A program made the translations under genes and the position numbers. Positions 44,736 through 54,016 of a stretch of DNA of 64,000 nt are shown here, one piece after another (positions within the stretch are counted from its first letter, which is position 1; each line of letters opens with the position of its first letter). Below the pieces are notes generated by a model that ran no database searches, was not told the DNA's origin, and saw only the letters and a program-made list of their open reading frames with translations. Source of the DNA: Aquisalinus flavus (GTDB lineage: Bacteria; Pseudomonadota; Alphaproteobacteria; Caulobacterales; Parvularculaceae); NCBI RefSeq assembly GCF_022559625.1, contig NZ_CP042288.1:768409-832408 (forward strand). Reading direction: 5' to 3'.

Positions 44736-47528
44736 ATGGGCAAAAACACACGCCTGACAAAAAGTCTCAAATGGTTTGCCATGGCCTCGACGGCTGCGGT
44801 GGCCGTCAGTGCCGGCGCCGCTTTCGCGCAGGACGACGAAGAAGATGTGATCACCATCAAGGGCGAGCTGCGCCAGTCGCTCGAGGAATCCCTTGCGGTC
44901 AAGAAGAACAATGAAGTCGTCTCCGACGCGCTGGTCGGCGTCGAGATCGGCGACCTGCCGGACCTGTCGATCGCCGAAACGCTGGAGCGGATCACCGGCG
45001 TGACCTCCGACCGGTTCAAGGGCGGTGCCTCCGAGCTGTCGGTGCGCGGTCTCGGTGCCTATCTCGGGTCCTCTGTGATCAATGGCCGCGAAATCTCTTC
45101 CGGCTCCGATGGTCGCGACGTCAATTTCGGCCAGTTCCCGTCGGAGCTGATCGGCGGCGCCGTGGTCTACAAGTCGCAGCAGGCGAGCTTCGTCGAAGGC
45201 GGTATCTCCGGCATCATCGAACTGCAGACGCTGCGCCCACTGGAATACGGCAAGCGCCGCTTCCAGGTCCAGGGCCTGCTCGGTTACAGCGACTATGAGC
45301 AACGCGTCGCCGAAGGCCAGGATTTCAGCAAACGGATCACCGGGTCCTACACGGACCAGTTCGAGACCGGCATCGGCGATATCGGCATCGCCATTGGCGG
45401 CCAGATTCGAGATGATACGGCGCCGGAAGATATCTACACCTCTTCTTCCACTTTCCGTCCATGCAATACCATTGAAGGGATAGACGGGAATAACAATTGC
45501 TCCTTCGATCCGGATGGCGGCGCAGCCGACACCTATTTCGTTTCCAACCAGTATATCTATCGCGCCATGCAGACAGAGTCCGACCGCGACGCGATCATGG
45601 CCAATGTTCAATGGCAGCCGAACGCCCAGTGGGACATCAATCTCGATGCCCAGTGGTCCGACCGCTCCGACATCGAGAAGCGCGGCAACCTCGTCATCGC
45701 CGATGGCCGCCGCGATATCGTGCCGCTCGATATCTCCGAGAGCGGTGCGCTGAACGCCTGGACCACCGAGACGCGGATCGAGAACCAGTCGGTCTGGCGC
45801 GTGCGCGACGAGACCTATACCGGGTTCGGCCTCAATGCCGAATGGAGCGGTGACAATCTCGTTCTGTCCGGCGATGTCGGCTACTCCAAGACCGAGCGCC
45901 GCCAGGACGAGCTGGACATGCGCATCCGCACCAATGATCGTGTTATCGCACAGCTCGACAGCCGCGGGGAAAACATTCCGACGCTGACCTTCCTCGATGT
46001 CTCCGATGTCGAGGATGATACCGGGCTGACATTCGATCTCGACAATCACGACCTCTATGACAATGGCGCACGGGCGCGCCGCCGCCTGGAGAATATCGAT
46101 GACGAGATCCTGGCGGTGCGGTTCGATGGCGAATATTTCCTCGAGGGGAATTTCTTCACCTCGCTCGAGGCCGGCGTGCGCTATGCGACCCGTGAGCGTT
46201 TTCACGATGATGGCATCGACGCGACAGTGGGGCTTGTGGAGGATAACTACTTCAGCGCCGCAGCCATTGCTGCCCGTCGCGACAGCTTCATCGTCGAGGA
46301 CCTGTTCGAGGGAGCCGACACGCCGATGGAAGGCATGACCTGGGCAACATGGAACCCGGAGGAGCTGTTCATCGCCCTGACCGGGTCGCGCGATGCCGGC
46401 CTGCCGACCGGGTCGACTCTGTCGCCCAGCGATACCGACGTGAAGGAAGATACTTTCGCGGTCTATGCCCAGGGTAATTTCGAGACGGAGATGTTCTCCC
46501 TGCCAGCCTATGGCAATATCGGGCTGAGGGCGATCAAGACGGAAATCGAGTCGGTCGGTATCAGCTCGGCGCTGGCGACCTCGCTCGGTGATGATCCGGA
46601 CACGGTGATTGTCGAGCCGGTGGGCGATCCGATCTCCAATGTCGAGGAGAATGATTTCTGGTCGATCCTGCCCAGTGCAAACCTGACGCTGGAAACAAGC
46701 GAGACGACGCTGTTGCGCTTTGCCGCCTATCGCGCCCTTGCCCGCCCGGACATGGAGGCGATGTCGGCGGCCCTGTCGTTCGACGACAGTGCCGACCTCG
46801 ACAGCATCGCGGCGATCGTATCGGCCAGCGGCAATCCGTTCATCGAGCCACTGGAATCGACCAATTTCGACATCTCCTATGAATGGTATTTCGATGACGA
46901 CACGGCATTCTCTGCTGCGTTCTATGCCAAGCAGCTGGAGACGGGTATCGAGACGGTTCAGGAAACGGTTGTGCTCAATGTCGATGGCACGGCGACGCCG
47001 GTGCTGATCGGCCGGTCGGGTAATTCCGACGAGTCGAGCAGCCTCATGGGGATCGAGCTGAGCTTCCAGCATGTGTTCGATCACCTGCCGTCGCCGTTTG
47101 ACGGTTTCGGTGTCAGGGCAGGGCACAATTATGCCGACTCCGATTTCGAGTTCCCCGACCCGACCATTCCGGACGGCACCAACGCGCTGGCCGACTTCAC
47201 CAAGCCGGCGAACATTCCCGGCTACTCGCAAAACTCGACGAACCTTGCCGTGTTCTGGGAAAAATACGGCGCCAGCGTGCGGCTCGCCTACAAGGCGCGG
47301 TCGAGCTATTTCAAGCCGTTCCGCAACGACGCCAACCGCTATACAGAAGCCCAGGACTTCCTCGATTTCTCCGCATCCTATGATATTACGGACGCGATCC
47401 AGATCCGCTTCCAGGGCCTGAACCTGCTGGACGAGCCGAACATCTTCTATCGTCCGACCAACGACAGTCTGGCCCAGGCGGACTATAGCGGCCGTCGCTT
47501 CTTCGTCGGTCTCAGAGGCAAGTTCTAG
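44736..47528 (+). CDS. TonB-dependent outer-membrane receptor
   Basis: This 930-residue outer-membrane receptor begins with a signal peptide (ending GAAFAQ, near residue 31). The start at the ATG at 44736 follows GGGAGG at 44723–44728. The plug domain has LPDLSIAETLERITGVTSDR, the SELSVRGLGAYLGSSVINGREI segment and VVYKSQQASFVEGGISGIIELQT. The rest is a 22-strand-type barrel ending in GRRFFVGLRGKF with a C-terminal Phe, as required for outer-membrane insertion. The context points to uptake of uronate oligosaccharides released by neighbouring lyases. The alginate-lyase-like gene starts four bases after the stop codon. Confidence 0.94.
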   Translation: MGKNTRLTKSLKWFAMASTAAVAVSAGAAFAQDDEEDVITIKGELRQSLEESLAVKKNNEVVSDALVGVEIGDLPDLSIAETLERITGVTSDRFKGGASELSVRGLGAYLGSSVINGREISSGSDGRDVNFGQFPSELIGGAVVYKSQQASFVEGGISGIIELQTLRPLEYGKRRFQVQGLLGYSDYEQRVAEGQDFSKRITGSYTDQFETGIGDIGIAIGGQIRDDTAPEDIYTSSSTFRPCNTIEGIDGNNNCSFDPDGGAADTYFVSNQYIYRAMQTESDRDAIMANVQWQPNAQWDINLDAQWSDRSDIEKRGNLVIADGRRDIVPLDISESGALNAWTTETRIENQSVWRVRDETYTGFGLNAEWSGDNLVLSGDVGYSKTERRQDELDMRIRTNDRVIAQLDSRGENIPTLTFLDVSDVEDDTGLTFDLDNHDLYDNGARARRRLENIDDEILAVRFDGEYFLEGNFFTSLEAGVRYATRERFHDDGIDATVGLVEDNYFSAAAIAARRDSFIVEDLFEGADTPMEGMTWATWNPEELFIALTGSRDAGLPTGSTLSPSDTDVKEDTFAVYAQGNFETEMFSLPAYGNIGLRAIKTEIESVGISSALATSLGDDPDTVIVEPVGDPISNVEENDFWSILPSANLTLETSETTLLRFAAYRALARPDMEAMSAALSFDDSADLDSIAAIVSASGNPFIEPLESTNFDISYEWYFDDDTAFSAAFYAKQLETGIETVQETVVLNVDGTATPVLIGRSGNSDESSSLMGIELSFQHVFDHLPSPFDGFGVRAGHNYADSDFEFPDPTIPDGTNALADFTKPANIPGYSQNSTNLAVFWEKYGASVRLAYKARSSYFKPFRNDANRYTEAQDFLDFSASYDITDAIQIRFQGLNLLDEPNIFYRPTNDSLAQADYSGRRFFVGLRGKF

Positions 47529-47532
47529 CGCC

Positions 47533-48849
47533 ATGACCGTCGCTCCCCCGGTGGGAGGTGTCCGCAAGGCCGGCTCCCGCCCCTCCTTCCTCTTGCCGAT
47601 AGCAGCCACGCTGCTATCGGCCTTTTCTCCCGCCGCCACGGCGCATGCCGCTCAGCCTGCGGAGGAAACAGAGGTAGCAGACACGATGGCTGCGTGCCGC
47701 GAGGCTATCGGCGAGACGACGCTGGTCTGGCGGCCGGCCAACCTGGCGGCGGCGCGGGCAGCGGTGATTGCCGATGACCCGGATGCGCTGTTTGCCCTGA
47801 GGGCGCTCGTCGCCGAGGCCGACGCGGCGCTCGGCAACGGGCCCTATAGCGTCACCGACAAGACCGATCCCGCGCCGAGCGGCGACCGGCATGACTATGT
47901 CAGTATCGGGCCCTATTGGTGGCCGGACCCGACCCGCCGGGACGGCAAGCCCTATATCCGCAAGGACGGGCAGGTCAACCCGGAACGGGACGGGCCGAAT
48001 TTCGACCGGACACGGTCCGGTGCCCTCGCCGACGATGTGCCGACGCTGGCGCTGGCGGCGTACTTCACCGGCGATGAGCGCTATGCGGCGCATGCAGAAA
48101 GGCTGTTGAGGACGTGGTTTGTCGACGAGGCGACCCGCATGAATCCGGATTTGCGCTACGCTCAGGCCATTCCGGGGCGGGTCGATGGACGCGGCATCGG
48201 CATCATCGATACCCATCGCTATATCGACATTGTTGACGCGGTGTTGCTGCTCGAGGCCATCGGCATGCTGGACGAGGAAACCGTCTCCGGCATGCGCGGC
48301 TGGTTCGATGCCTATGCCGACTGGCTGGTGACGAGCGAGAACGGCCAGGAGGAGCGCGGCGAGGAGAACAATCACGGCACCTGGTATGATGCCCAGCTGA
48401 TGGCATTCTCGCTGTTTTCCCACGATTGTGCCGAGGCGCAGCGGGCGTTCAACCATACGCTCGCCCGTATCGCGGCGCAGATCGACAGTGATGGCAGCAT
48501 GCCGCATGAAAAGGACCGTACACGCTCCTTCCACTATCACAGCTTCAACCTTGAAGCGTTCCTGATCGTGGCGCGGCTGGGCGAGCATCTGGGCGCCGAC
48601 ATGTACACCTATCAGTCGCCGGAAGGCAGCTCGCTGATCGGGGCGATCTCCTTCATGGCCAAATATGCCGGGCGCGAGCAGGAATGGCCGTGGCAGCAGA
48701 TCGGCGAGCCTGCCTTCGATGCCAACTGGCGAAACCTGCGGCGGGCATCGGTGATCTATAGCGATGAGGCGCTGGCGCGGCTGACCGCGAAGGCGGCTGG
48801 CAGGGATCCGGCGGACCGGATCCTTCTTTTGACGTGGCCGGAGGAGTGA
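47533..48849 (+). CDS. Alginate-lyase superfamily protein, PL38-like
   Basis: This 438-residue exported enzyme has a signal peptide (residues 1 to about 40, ending ATAHAA). The fold is the all-helical chondroitin AC/alginate lyase barrel: HDYVSIGPYWWPDPTRRDG, IDTHRYIDIVDAVLLLEAIG, the catalytic Asn-Asn-His in EENNHGTWYDAQ (279–281) and HYHSFNLEAFLIVARLGEHLG. The GPYWWPDP and NNHGTWY motifs fit PL38 better than PL5, though substrate (alginate or another polyuronate such as glucuronan) is not determined. It is coupled to the TonB receptor gene. No strong ribosome site is visible. Confidence 0.8.
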   Translation: MTVAPPVGGVRKAGSRPSFLLPIAATLLSAFSPAATAHAAQPAEETEVADTMAACREAIGETTLVWRPANLAAARAAVIADDPDALFALRALVAEADAALGNGPYSVTDKTDPAPSGDRHDYVSIGPYWWPDPTRRDGKPYIRKDGQVNPERDGPNFDRTRSGALADDVPTLALAAYFTGDERYAAHAERLLRTWFVDEATRMNPDLRYAQAIPGRVDGRGIGIIDTHRYIDIVDAVLLLEAIGMLDEETVSGMRGWFDAYADWLVTSENGQEERGEENNHGTWYDAQLMAFSLFSHDCAEAQRAFNHTLARIAAQIDSDGSMPHEKDRTRSFHYHSFNLEAFLIVARLGEHLGADMYTYQSPEGSSLIGAISFMAKYAGREQEWPWQQIGEPAFDANWRNLRRASVIYSDEALARLTAKAAGRDPADRILLLTWPEE

Positions 48850-48930
48850 AGTTCGCGATCGGGCGAAACGGCCCGGTCAGCCCGGAAAATCGGGATTAAG
48901 GCGTTGCATGACGGTGGAATAGCGTTACCA

Positions 48931-48944
48931 TGCCACCGGTTGCA
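48931..48944. promoter_or_regulatory. Operator-like site upstream of the FAH-superfamily gene
   Basis: TGCCACCGGTTGCA matches the sites at 44636–44670 and 51080–51093 in at least 12 of 14 positions. It is 50 bases upstream of the chosen start of the hydratase-like gene, a typical repressor position. Confidence 0.7.
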
Positions 48945-48993
48945 TAAATGTGGAGTTTCCTGCAGAGCAGGGCTATTTGAACCGAGATTTGTT

Positions 48994-49818
48994 ATGAAAA
49001 CCAGAACCTTGCCGCAGCAGGATATCAGCCGGAACATGCGCGATATCTCTGACAGCTTCACTGCCGCACGCCAGCAGGCGAGGGGCCTGGCCGACTTTCC
49101 CGGCGCGCTGCCGGAAACGCTGGAAGAGGCCTATGCGATCCAGTCCATGTCGATCGCCGCGTGGCCGGATGAGGTGGCTGGCTGGAAAGTCGGCATGGTG
49201 CCGCCGGACTATCGCGCGCGGTTTGCCGACAGCAGGCTTGCCGGGCCAATCTTCAAATCCTCCGTGCACGTTTATGGCGGTGAACCAATCGCCATGCCGG
49301 TCTTCGCAGACGGTTTTGCGGCAATCGAGGCGGAGTTCGTGTTCATCATCGGGCGCGATATCGCCCCTTCGCCGCAGCCGCTGAGCCTGGAGCAGGCAGC
49401 GGAGTATGTCAGTGCCCTTCATATCGGTGTCGAGATCGCCTCCAGCCCGCTGCCAACCATCAACGATTTGGGCCCGACCAGCATCATCAGCGATTTCGGC
49501 AACAATGCCGGGCTGATCATCGGGCCTGAGATCGCCGGCTGGCAGTCGATTGCCCATGAGGACCTGCCGGTCCGCGTGGTGATCGACGGCGGCGAGGCCG
49601 GCAGCGCCAACGCGTCGGCGATTCCCGATGGCGGGCCGATTGCCGCGGTCGCCTTCCTTATACCGCTGCTTGGCCGGAGGGGGATAAGACTCAAGGCCGG
49701 CGATGCGATTTCCAGCGGTGCGGTCACCGGCGTGCATCAGGCACCGGTCGGTGCCGTGTCGCGCGCCGATTTCGGCGCATTCGGCGCCATCGATCTGTCG
49801 CTGGTCGCGGCTGGCTGA
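48994..49818 (+). CDS. 2-keto-4-pentenoate hydratase/fumarylacetoacetate hydrolase-superfamily protein
   Basis: This 274-residue cytoplasmic protein has FAH-fold features: AIQSMSIAAWPDEVAGWKVGM near the N terminus, then the metal-binding IEAEFVFIIGRDI and GVEIASSPLP, and a late ISSGAVTGVHQAPVGAV. It begins at the ATG at 48994; an internal ATG at 49036 is possible, and the frame is open upstream from a TTG at 48904 without support. Its place between the lyase gene and the uronate regulator suggests action on an unsaturated keto-uronate or its fragment, but the actual substrate is unknown. Confidence 0.82.
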   Translation: MKTRTLPQQDISRNMRDISDSFTAARQQARGLADFPGALPETLEEAYAIQSMSIAAWPDEVAGWKVGMVPPDYRARFADSRLAGPIFKSSVHVYGGEPIAMPVFADGFAAIEAEFVFIIGRDIAPSPQPLSLEQAAEYVSALHIGVEIASSPLPTINDLGPTSIISDFGNNAGLIIGPEIAGWQSIAHEDLPVRVVIDGGEAGSANASAIPDGGPIAAVAFLIPLLGRRGIRLKAGDAISSGAVTGVHQAPVGAVSRADFGAFGAIDLSLVAAG

Positions 49819-49945
49819 AGCGCGCTGCTGCCCCGCGTCCGGCTTTCCCCCTATAGCTTGCCCGACTGAGCCAAACAGCGTAACAGATTGACTTACCTGC
49901 CAGTTTGTCATGCTGGCCAAATTGTTATGCCGGGAAGGCCAGACG

Positions 49946-51031
49946 GTGAGCACTGAAGACGAGGCGATAGATCCGGTCGCGGCTGCCGAGGCATGGCGCC
50001 AGCGATACGGGCCATCCAAGAAACCGACGATCAACGATGTCGCAAGGATCGCGGGCGTGTCCAAGCGCACCGTGTCGCGGGTGATCAACAAGTCACCGCT
50101 GGTGAAAGACAAGACCCGCAGCGAGATCGGCAAGATCATCGACATTATCGGCTTCTCGCCGGACCCGCAGGCGCGCGGGCTCGCCTTCCGTCACTCCTAT
50201 CTGATCGGGATGATCTACGACAACCCGAACCCGCAATATGTCGTCAACATGCAGCAGGGCATCCTGAACGGGCTTAAGAACAGCGGACACGAGCTGGTCG
50301 TGCATCCGTGCAACCGCGACAGCGACAGCTTCCTGCAGGATGCGCGGCAATTCGTCGAGCGCCAGAAGCTGTTCGGCGTGATCCTGACGCCGTCAGTGTC
50401 GGAGGATGAGCGCATCGTCGCCATGCTGCGCGAGATCGGCTGCGCCTATATCCGCATCGCCTCCGTCGCGCTGGAAAACAACGCCAACATGATCGTGTCG
50501 AACGACCGGCTCGGCGGGCGTGAGGCCGGGCGGCACCTGGCAAAGCTGGGCCACAAGCGGATCGGTTTCATCTCCGGCAAGCCGTCCTTCCGGTCGTCCC
50601 ATGAACGCCGCCTCGGGTTCGAGGAGGGGCTTGCCGAGCACGGCCTCGAACTCGATCCGAAATTCGTGCGCGAAGGGGCGTATACGTTCCAGTCCGGCCT
50701 CGACCGGGGCAGCGAGCTGCTGCAGCTCGATCCACGGCCGACGGCGATCTTCGCCGCCAATGACGAAATGGCTGCAGGCCTGTTGCAGGCGCTGCGCGTT
50801 GCCGGGCTGACGGCGCCAGACGCGCTCTCGGTCGTCGGCTTTGACGACTTCCAGATCGCGATCAGCGTCTGGCCGCGAATCACCACGGTGCACTCGCCTG
50901 TCACCCGGCTCGGCGAACTGGCGGCGGAGAAGCTGCTGCTGCTCAAAGAGCAGGAAACGCCCGACACCAAAGAGGGAGAGAACGTGCCCTGGCTGGTCGA
51001 GCGAGAATCTTCGGGTCCGCCAGCTAACTGA
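49946..51031 (+). CDS. LacI-family transcriptional regulator of the uronate locus
   Basis: This 361-residue regulator has the LacI helix-turn-helix TINDVARIAGVSKRTVSRVINK (near residues 27–48), the hinge with FSPDPQARGLAF and a sugar-binding-like effector domain through SVVGFDDFQIAISVWPRITTV. I choose the GTG at 49946, with GGGAAGG eight bases upstream; an ATG at 49910 is in frame but has no visible ribosome site. Given its position between the hydratase gene and kduI, it is the likely owner of the TGCCACCGGTTRCA sites. The ligand is probably a KDG- or DKI-type intermediate, which is inference. Confidence 0.88.
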   Translation: MSTEDEAIDPVAAAEAWRQRYGPSKKPTINDVARIAGVSKRTVSRVINKSPLVKDKTRSEIGKIIDIIGFSPDPQARGLAFRHSYLIGMIYDNPNPQYVVNMQQGILNGLKNSGHELVVHPCNRDSDSFLQDARQFVERQKLFGVILTPSVSEDERIVAMLREIGCAYIRIASVALENNANMIVSNDRLGGREAGRHLAKLGHKRIGFISGKPSFRSSHERRLGFEEGLAEHGLELDPKFVREGAYTFQSGLDRGSELLQLDPRPTAIFAANDEMAAGLLQALRVAGLTAPDALSVVGFDDFQIAISVWPRITTVHSPVTRLGELAAEKLLLLKEQETPDTKEGENVPWLVERESSGPPAN

Positions 51032-51079
51032 TTGGAATATCTGGATAAAATATCCCGGTCCAAAGGTTGCGTTACAAAA

Positions 51080-51093
51080 TGCCACCGGTTACA
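51080..51093. promoter_or_regulatory. Operator-like site upstream of kduI
   Basis: TGCCACCGGTTACA is a third occurrence of the uronate-locus motif. It lies 37 bases upstream of the kduI start codon and downstream of the LacI gene, consistent with repressor control of kduI–kduD. Confidence 0.72.
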
Positions 51094-51129
51094 TTGTGGC
51101 CATAACCGACGCAAAGGCAGGAAACTCCC

Positions 51130-51978
51130 ATGTTCGAGAAGACATATCAGGCCACCCATCCCGACATGATGGAGGGGGTCGACAACGAGACATTGCACGA
51201 GCGCTATCTGGTCAAGGGCATGTTCCAGCCCGACGAGATCAGGCTGAACTATTCCCACAATGAGCGGCTCGTGATCGGCGGTGTCGCCCCGATCGGCAAG
51301 ACGGTCGAACTGCCGGTCCATCGCGAGCCCAAGAGCGCCGAAGGCCAGCCCTTCCTCGTGCGCCGCGAGCTTGGCATCTTCAATGTCGGCACCGGCGCCG
51401 GCACGGTCAGCGTTGACGGCGAGGCCCATGAGCTGAATCCGCGCGATGCGCTGTACGTGCCGATGGGCACGCAAAGCGTGACCTTTGCCAGCAAGGATGG
51501 CGCGACGCCTGCGCGGTTCTACCTGATCAGCGCGGCGGCCCATAAACGCCTCAGCGTACAGAAGATTACGCCGGACATGGCCAAGCCGCTGGAAAAGGGA
51601 TCGCTGGAACAGTCGAATGAGCGCGTGATCTATCAATATATCATCCCCGGCGTGTGCGAGTCCTGCTCGCTGCTGGTCGGCCTGACCCAGCTGAAACCCG
51701 GCAGCGTCTGGAACACCATGCCGCCGCACCTGCATGACCGGCGCTCGGAAATCTATTTCTATTACGGGCTTGGCGAGAATGACCGCCTGTTCCATTTCAT
51801 GGGCGAGCCCGACAATATCCGTCACCTGATCATGCATGACAGCGAGGCTGTGATTTCCCCGCCCTGGTCGATCCATATGGGCGCAGGCACCGCGAACTAC
51901 ACGTTCATCTGGGGCATGGCCGGGGAAAATCTCGACTATACCGACATGAATGTCCTCGACATCTGCCAGCTGCAATAG
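51130..51978 (+). CDS. kduI: 5-dehydro-4-deoxy-D-glucuronate isomerase
   Basis: This 282-residue cupin converts 5-keto-4-deoxyuronate to 2,5-diketo-3-deoxygluconate after unsaturated uronates from lyases open spontaneously. The metal-binding motif is [18 protein letters not shown], with the third ligand region in [21 protein letters not shown]. The N terminus [20 protein letters not shown] is typical. Length is standard. It precedes kduD by nine bases in an operon. Confidence 0.97.
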   Translation: MFEKTYQATHPDMMEGVDNETLHERYLVKGMFQPDEIRLNYSHNERLVIGGVAPIGKTVELPVHREPKSAEGQPFLVRRELGIFNVGTGAGTVSVDGEAHELNPRDALYVPMGTQSVTFASKDGATPARFYLISAAAHKRLSVQKITPDMAKPLEKGSLEQSNERVIYQYIIPGVCESCSLLVGLTQLKPGSVWNTMPPHLHDRRSEIYFYYGLGENDRLFHFMGEPDNIRHLIMHDSEAVISPPWSIHMGAGTANYTFIWGMAGENLDYTDMNVLDICQLQ

Positions 51979-51987
51979 GGGTGCGCC

Positions 51988-52755
51988 ATGCCTTCGTTTG
52001 ATCTTTCGGGTAAAACGGCGCTGGTGACCGGCGCCAATACCGGCCTCGGCCAGGCGATCGCCATCGCGCTCGCCGGCGCCGGTGCCGATATCGTCGCCGC
52101 AGGCCGCTCCAGCGCGGCGGAGACGGGCAAGGCCGTCGCCGGGGCTGGCCGCGCATTTCATGAAGTCACCGCGGATTTCGGCGAGCCGGAAGCGCCAGCC
52201 CGGGCGATCGAAGATGCCGTTACCGCCGCAGGGCAGGTCGATATCCTCGTCAACAATGCCGGGATCATCCGCCGAAATGATGCGCTGGAGTTCACCGCGA
52301 GTGACTGGGACGATGTGATGAACGTCAACATCCGCTCGGTCTTCTTCCTGTGCCAGGCCTTCGCCCGCCATGTGACGGGACGGGGGGCCAATGGAGAGGT
52401 CAGGGGCAAGATCATCAATATCGCGTCCATGCTGTCCTATCAGGGTGGCATCCGTGTTGCGTCGTACACGTCGTCAAAGAGCGGCGTGACGGGATTGACG
52501 CGGCTGCTCGCCAATGAATGGGCGGCAAAGGGCATCAATGTGAATGCCATCGCACCCGGCTATTTCGCCACCAATAACACGGAGGCGCTGCGCGAGGATA
52601 AATCGCGCAATGCGGAGATTCTCGGCCGCATCCCGGCCGGCCACTGGGGCGATCCGTCCGACCTTGGCGGGGCGGCGGTTTTTCTTGCCGCGTCGGCGTC
52701 TGACTATGTTCACGGCACGACGCTGCCGGTCGATGGCGGCTGGCTGGCGCGGTAG
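51988..52755 (+). CDS. kduD: 2-dehydro-3-deoxy-D-gluconate 5-dehydrogenase
   Basis: This is a 255-residue short-chain dehydrogenase. It reduces 2,5-diketo-3-deoxygluconate to 2-keto-3-deoxygluconate (KDG) with NAD(P)H. Nucleotide-binding TGANTGLGQAIAIAL, NNAGIIRR, the catalytic Ser in NIASMLSYQGG and the YTSSK motif are visible, with the terminal DGGWLAR typical of KduD. No KDG kinase or KDPG aldolase gene is in the window, so KDG must be processed by enzymes encoded elsewhere. Confidence 0.95.
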   Translation: MPSFDLSGKTALVTGANTGLGQAIAIALAGAGADIVAAGRSSAAETGKAVAGAGRAFHEVTADFGEPEAPARAIEDAVTAAGQVDILVNNAGIIRRNDALEFTASDWDDVMNVNIRSVFFLCQAFARHVTGRGANGEVRGKIINIASMLSYQGGIRVASYTSSKSGVTGLTRLLANEWAAKGINVNAIAPGYFATNNTEALREDKSRNAEILGRIPAGHWGDPSDLGGAAVFLAASASDYVHGTTLPVDGGWLAR

Positions 52756-52836
52756 CCGGCCGAAAGAATCGTTGATTTTGCGGCCTTGTTGACAACGGTT
52801 ACCCTAACCTCGGCTTAACCAATATCGCCTAGTCTG

Positions 52837-52860
52837 CCACCCGGGAGTTCGCCCGGGTGG
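52837..52860 (+). promoter_or_regulatory. Hairpin covering the ribosome site of the sugar-binding protein gene
   Basis: The stem CCACCCGGG (52837–52845) and CCCGGGTGG (52852–52860) has a six-base loop. It ends four bases before the ATG at 52865, and its right arm holds the only purine-rich candidate ribosome site (GGGTGG). It could restrain translation of the sugar-binding protein or end the kduID transcript; a T-run is lacking. A weak match to the locus operator (TGACAACGGTTACC, 52790–52803) lies just upstream. Confidence 0.5.
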
Positions 52861-52864
52861 TATA

Positions 52865-54013
52865 ATGATAAAGATAAATCACATCGCCGGACTGGTTTTT
52901 GCTTCACTGGCTGTGCTTGCCGCAGCCGGAGGACGGTCTCTTGCCCAGTCCGATGGTAGCGGCGGCGTCACCGATGACCGTCCCACAGTCGTGTTCTTTT
53001 ACGCCGGTATGGAGCCGGCCGATCCGTGGACGCAGATCATCGTCGATATTGCGCACGCCGCTGCGGAGGATCTCGAGATCGACTTCGAGCTGATCTATTC
53101 AGGCTCGAGCCGAAAGGAAATCTTCGATGCGATCAGTGCGAGGATCGAGCAGCAGGAAAAGCCTGACTATGCCCTGATCGTCAATTACCGCATGGGCGCT
53201 GAACAGGCGCTGCAATATCTCGACCAGCACGGGGTCAAGTCGTTTCTCTTCAATGCCGACCTGACTGAAGAAGGCGAGACGCTGATCGGCGGACCGCGCG
53301 AGAAGCTGCCGCACTGGATCGGTCGCCTGATCCCTGACGATGAGCGCGCCGGGTACGATCTTGCGACCTACCTGATCGCGGAGGCGCAGCGCCGCAAACC
53401 CGGCAAGACCCTGCGCATGGTCGGTATTTCCGGGTCCTATGCCAGTACCGCCGCCGTCAAGCGCGTCGAAGGCCTCAGGCGCGCCGTGGCCGAAAGCGAG
53501 AATGTCGACCTGACGCAGGTCGTCACGGCCCGCTGGACGCCGCACATTGCGCGGCAAAAATATTCCCTGCTGAAAAACCGCTATGGCGATTTCGATATCG
53601 TCTGGGTCGCGAATGACAGCATGGCCATGGCTGTGCTGGAGGAAATCGATCCGGAAACGGAAGAGGTCCTCGTGGGCGGGATGGACTGGACGCCGGAGGC
53701 GCTGGAAGCGCTCGATGATGGCCGGTTGAGTGCTTCCATGGGCGGGCACATCCTCGACATGGGCTTTTCGCTGGCAATCCTGAAACGGTATGACGAGGGA
53801 TGCGACTTTGCGATTGCGAATGCCGATGCATCGCTGGATTCAGTCCTCAGCATCATGACGACGGAAAAGGAAGCGTTTGAGGCGCTGGTTGTCAACCGCG
53901 ACTGGCGCAGTCTCGATTTCTCGCAGATCACCTGCGAAATGGTGCAGGCCGAAGACTTCGAGACCATCTCGATCGACATGTTCTTTGGCATCGATAACGA
54001 GCCGAGGGGCTAG
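52865..54013 (+). CDS. Periplasmic sugar-binding-like sensor protein
   Basis: This 382-residue exported protein has a signal peptide (to about residue 28, SLAQ) and the fold of ribose/LuxP-type binding proteins (TVVFFYAGMEPADPWTQIIVD … FDIVWVANDSMAMAVLEEI … VLVGGMDWTPEALEAL). No ABC permease or ATPase genes accompany it. Instead a hybrid histidine kinase gene begins four bases downstream, so it is more likely a ligand-presenting partner for that kinase than a transport component. The ligand is unknown; nearby uronate and arabinose genes suggest a sugar. Confidence 0.85.
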   Translation: MIKINHIAGLVFASLAVLAAAGGRSLAQSDGSGGVTDDRPTVVFFYAGMEPADPWTQIIVDIAHAAAEDLEIDFELIYSGSSRKEIFDAISARIEQQEKPDYALIVNYRMGAEQALQYLDQHGVKSFLFNADLTEEGETLIGGPREKLPHWIGRLIPDDERAGYDLATYLIAEAQRRKPGKTLRMVGISGSYASTAAVKRVEGLRRAVAESENVDLTQVVTARWTPHIARQKYSLLKNRYGDFDIVWVANDSMAMAVLEEIDPETEEVLVGGMDWTPEALEALDDGRLSASMGGHILDMGFSLAILKRYDEGCDFAIANADASLDSVLSIMTTEKEAFEALVVNRDWRSLDFSQITCEMVQAEDFETISIDMFFGIDNEPRG

Positions 54014-54016
54014 ACC

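Noticed and set aside
44574-47639. Very long open frame (about 1021 codons) on the minus strand opposite the TonB receptor gene
   Set aside because: It is the complement of a clear receptor gene in GC-rich DNA; its product has no recognisable domain and it has no ribosome site.
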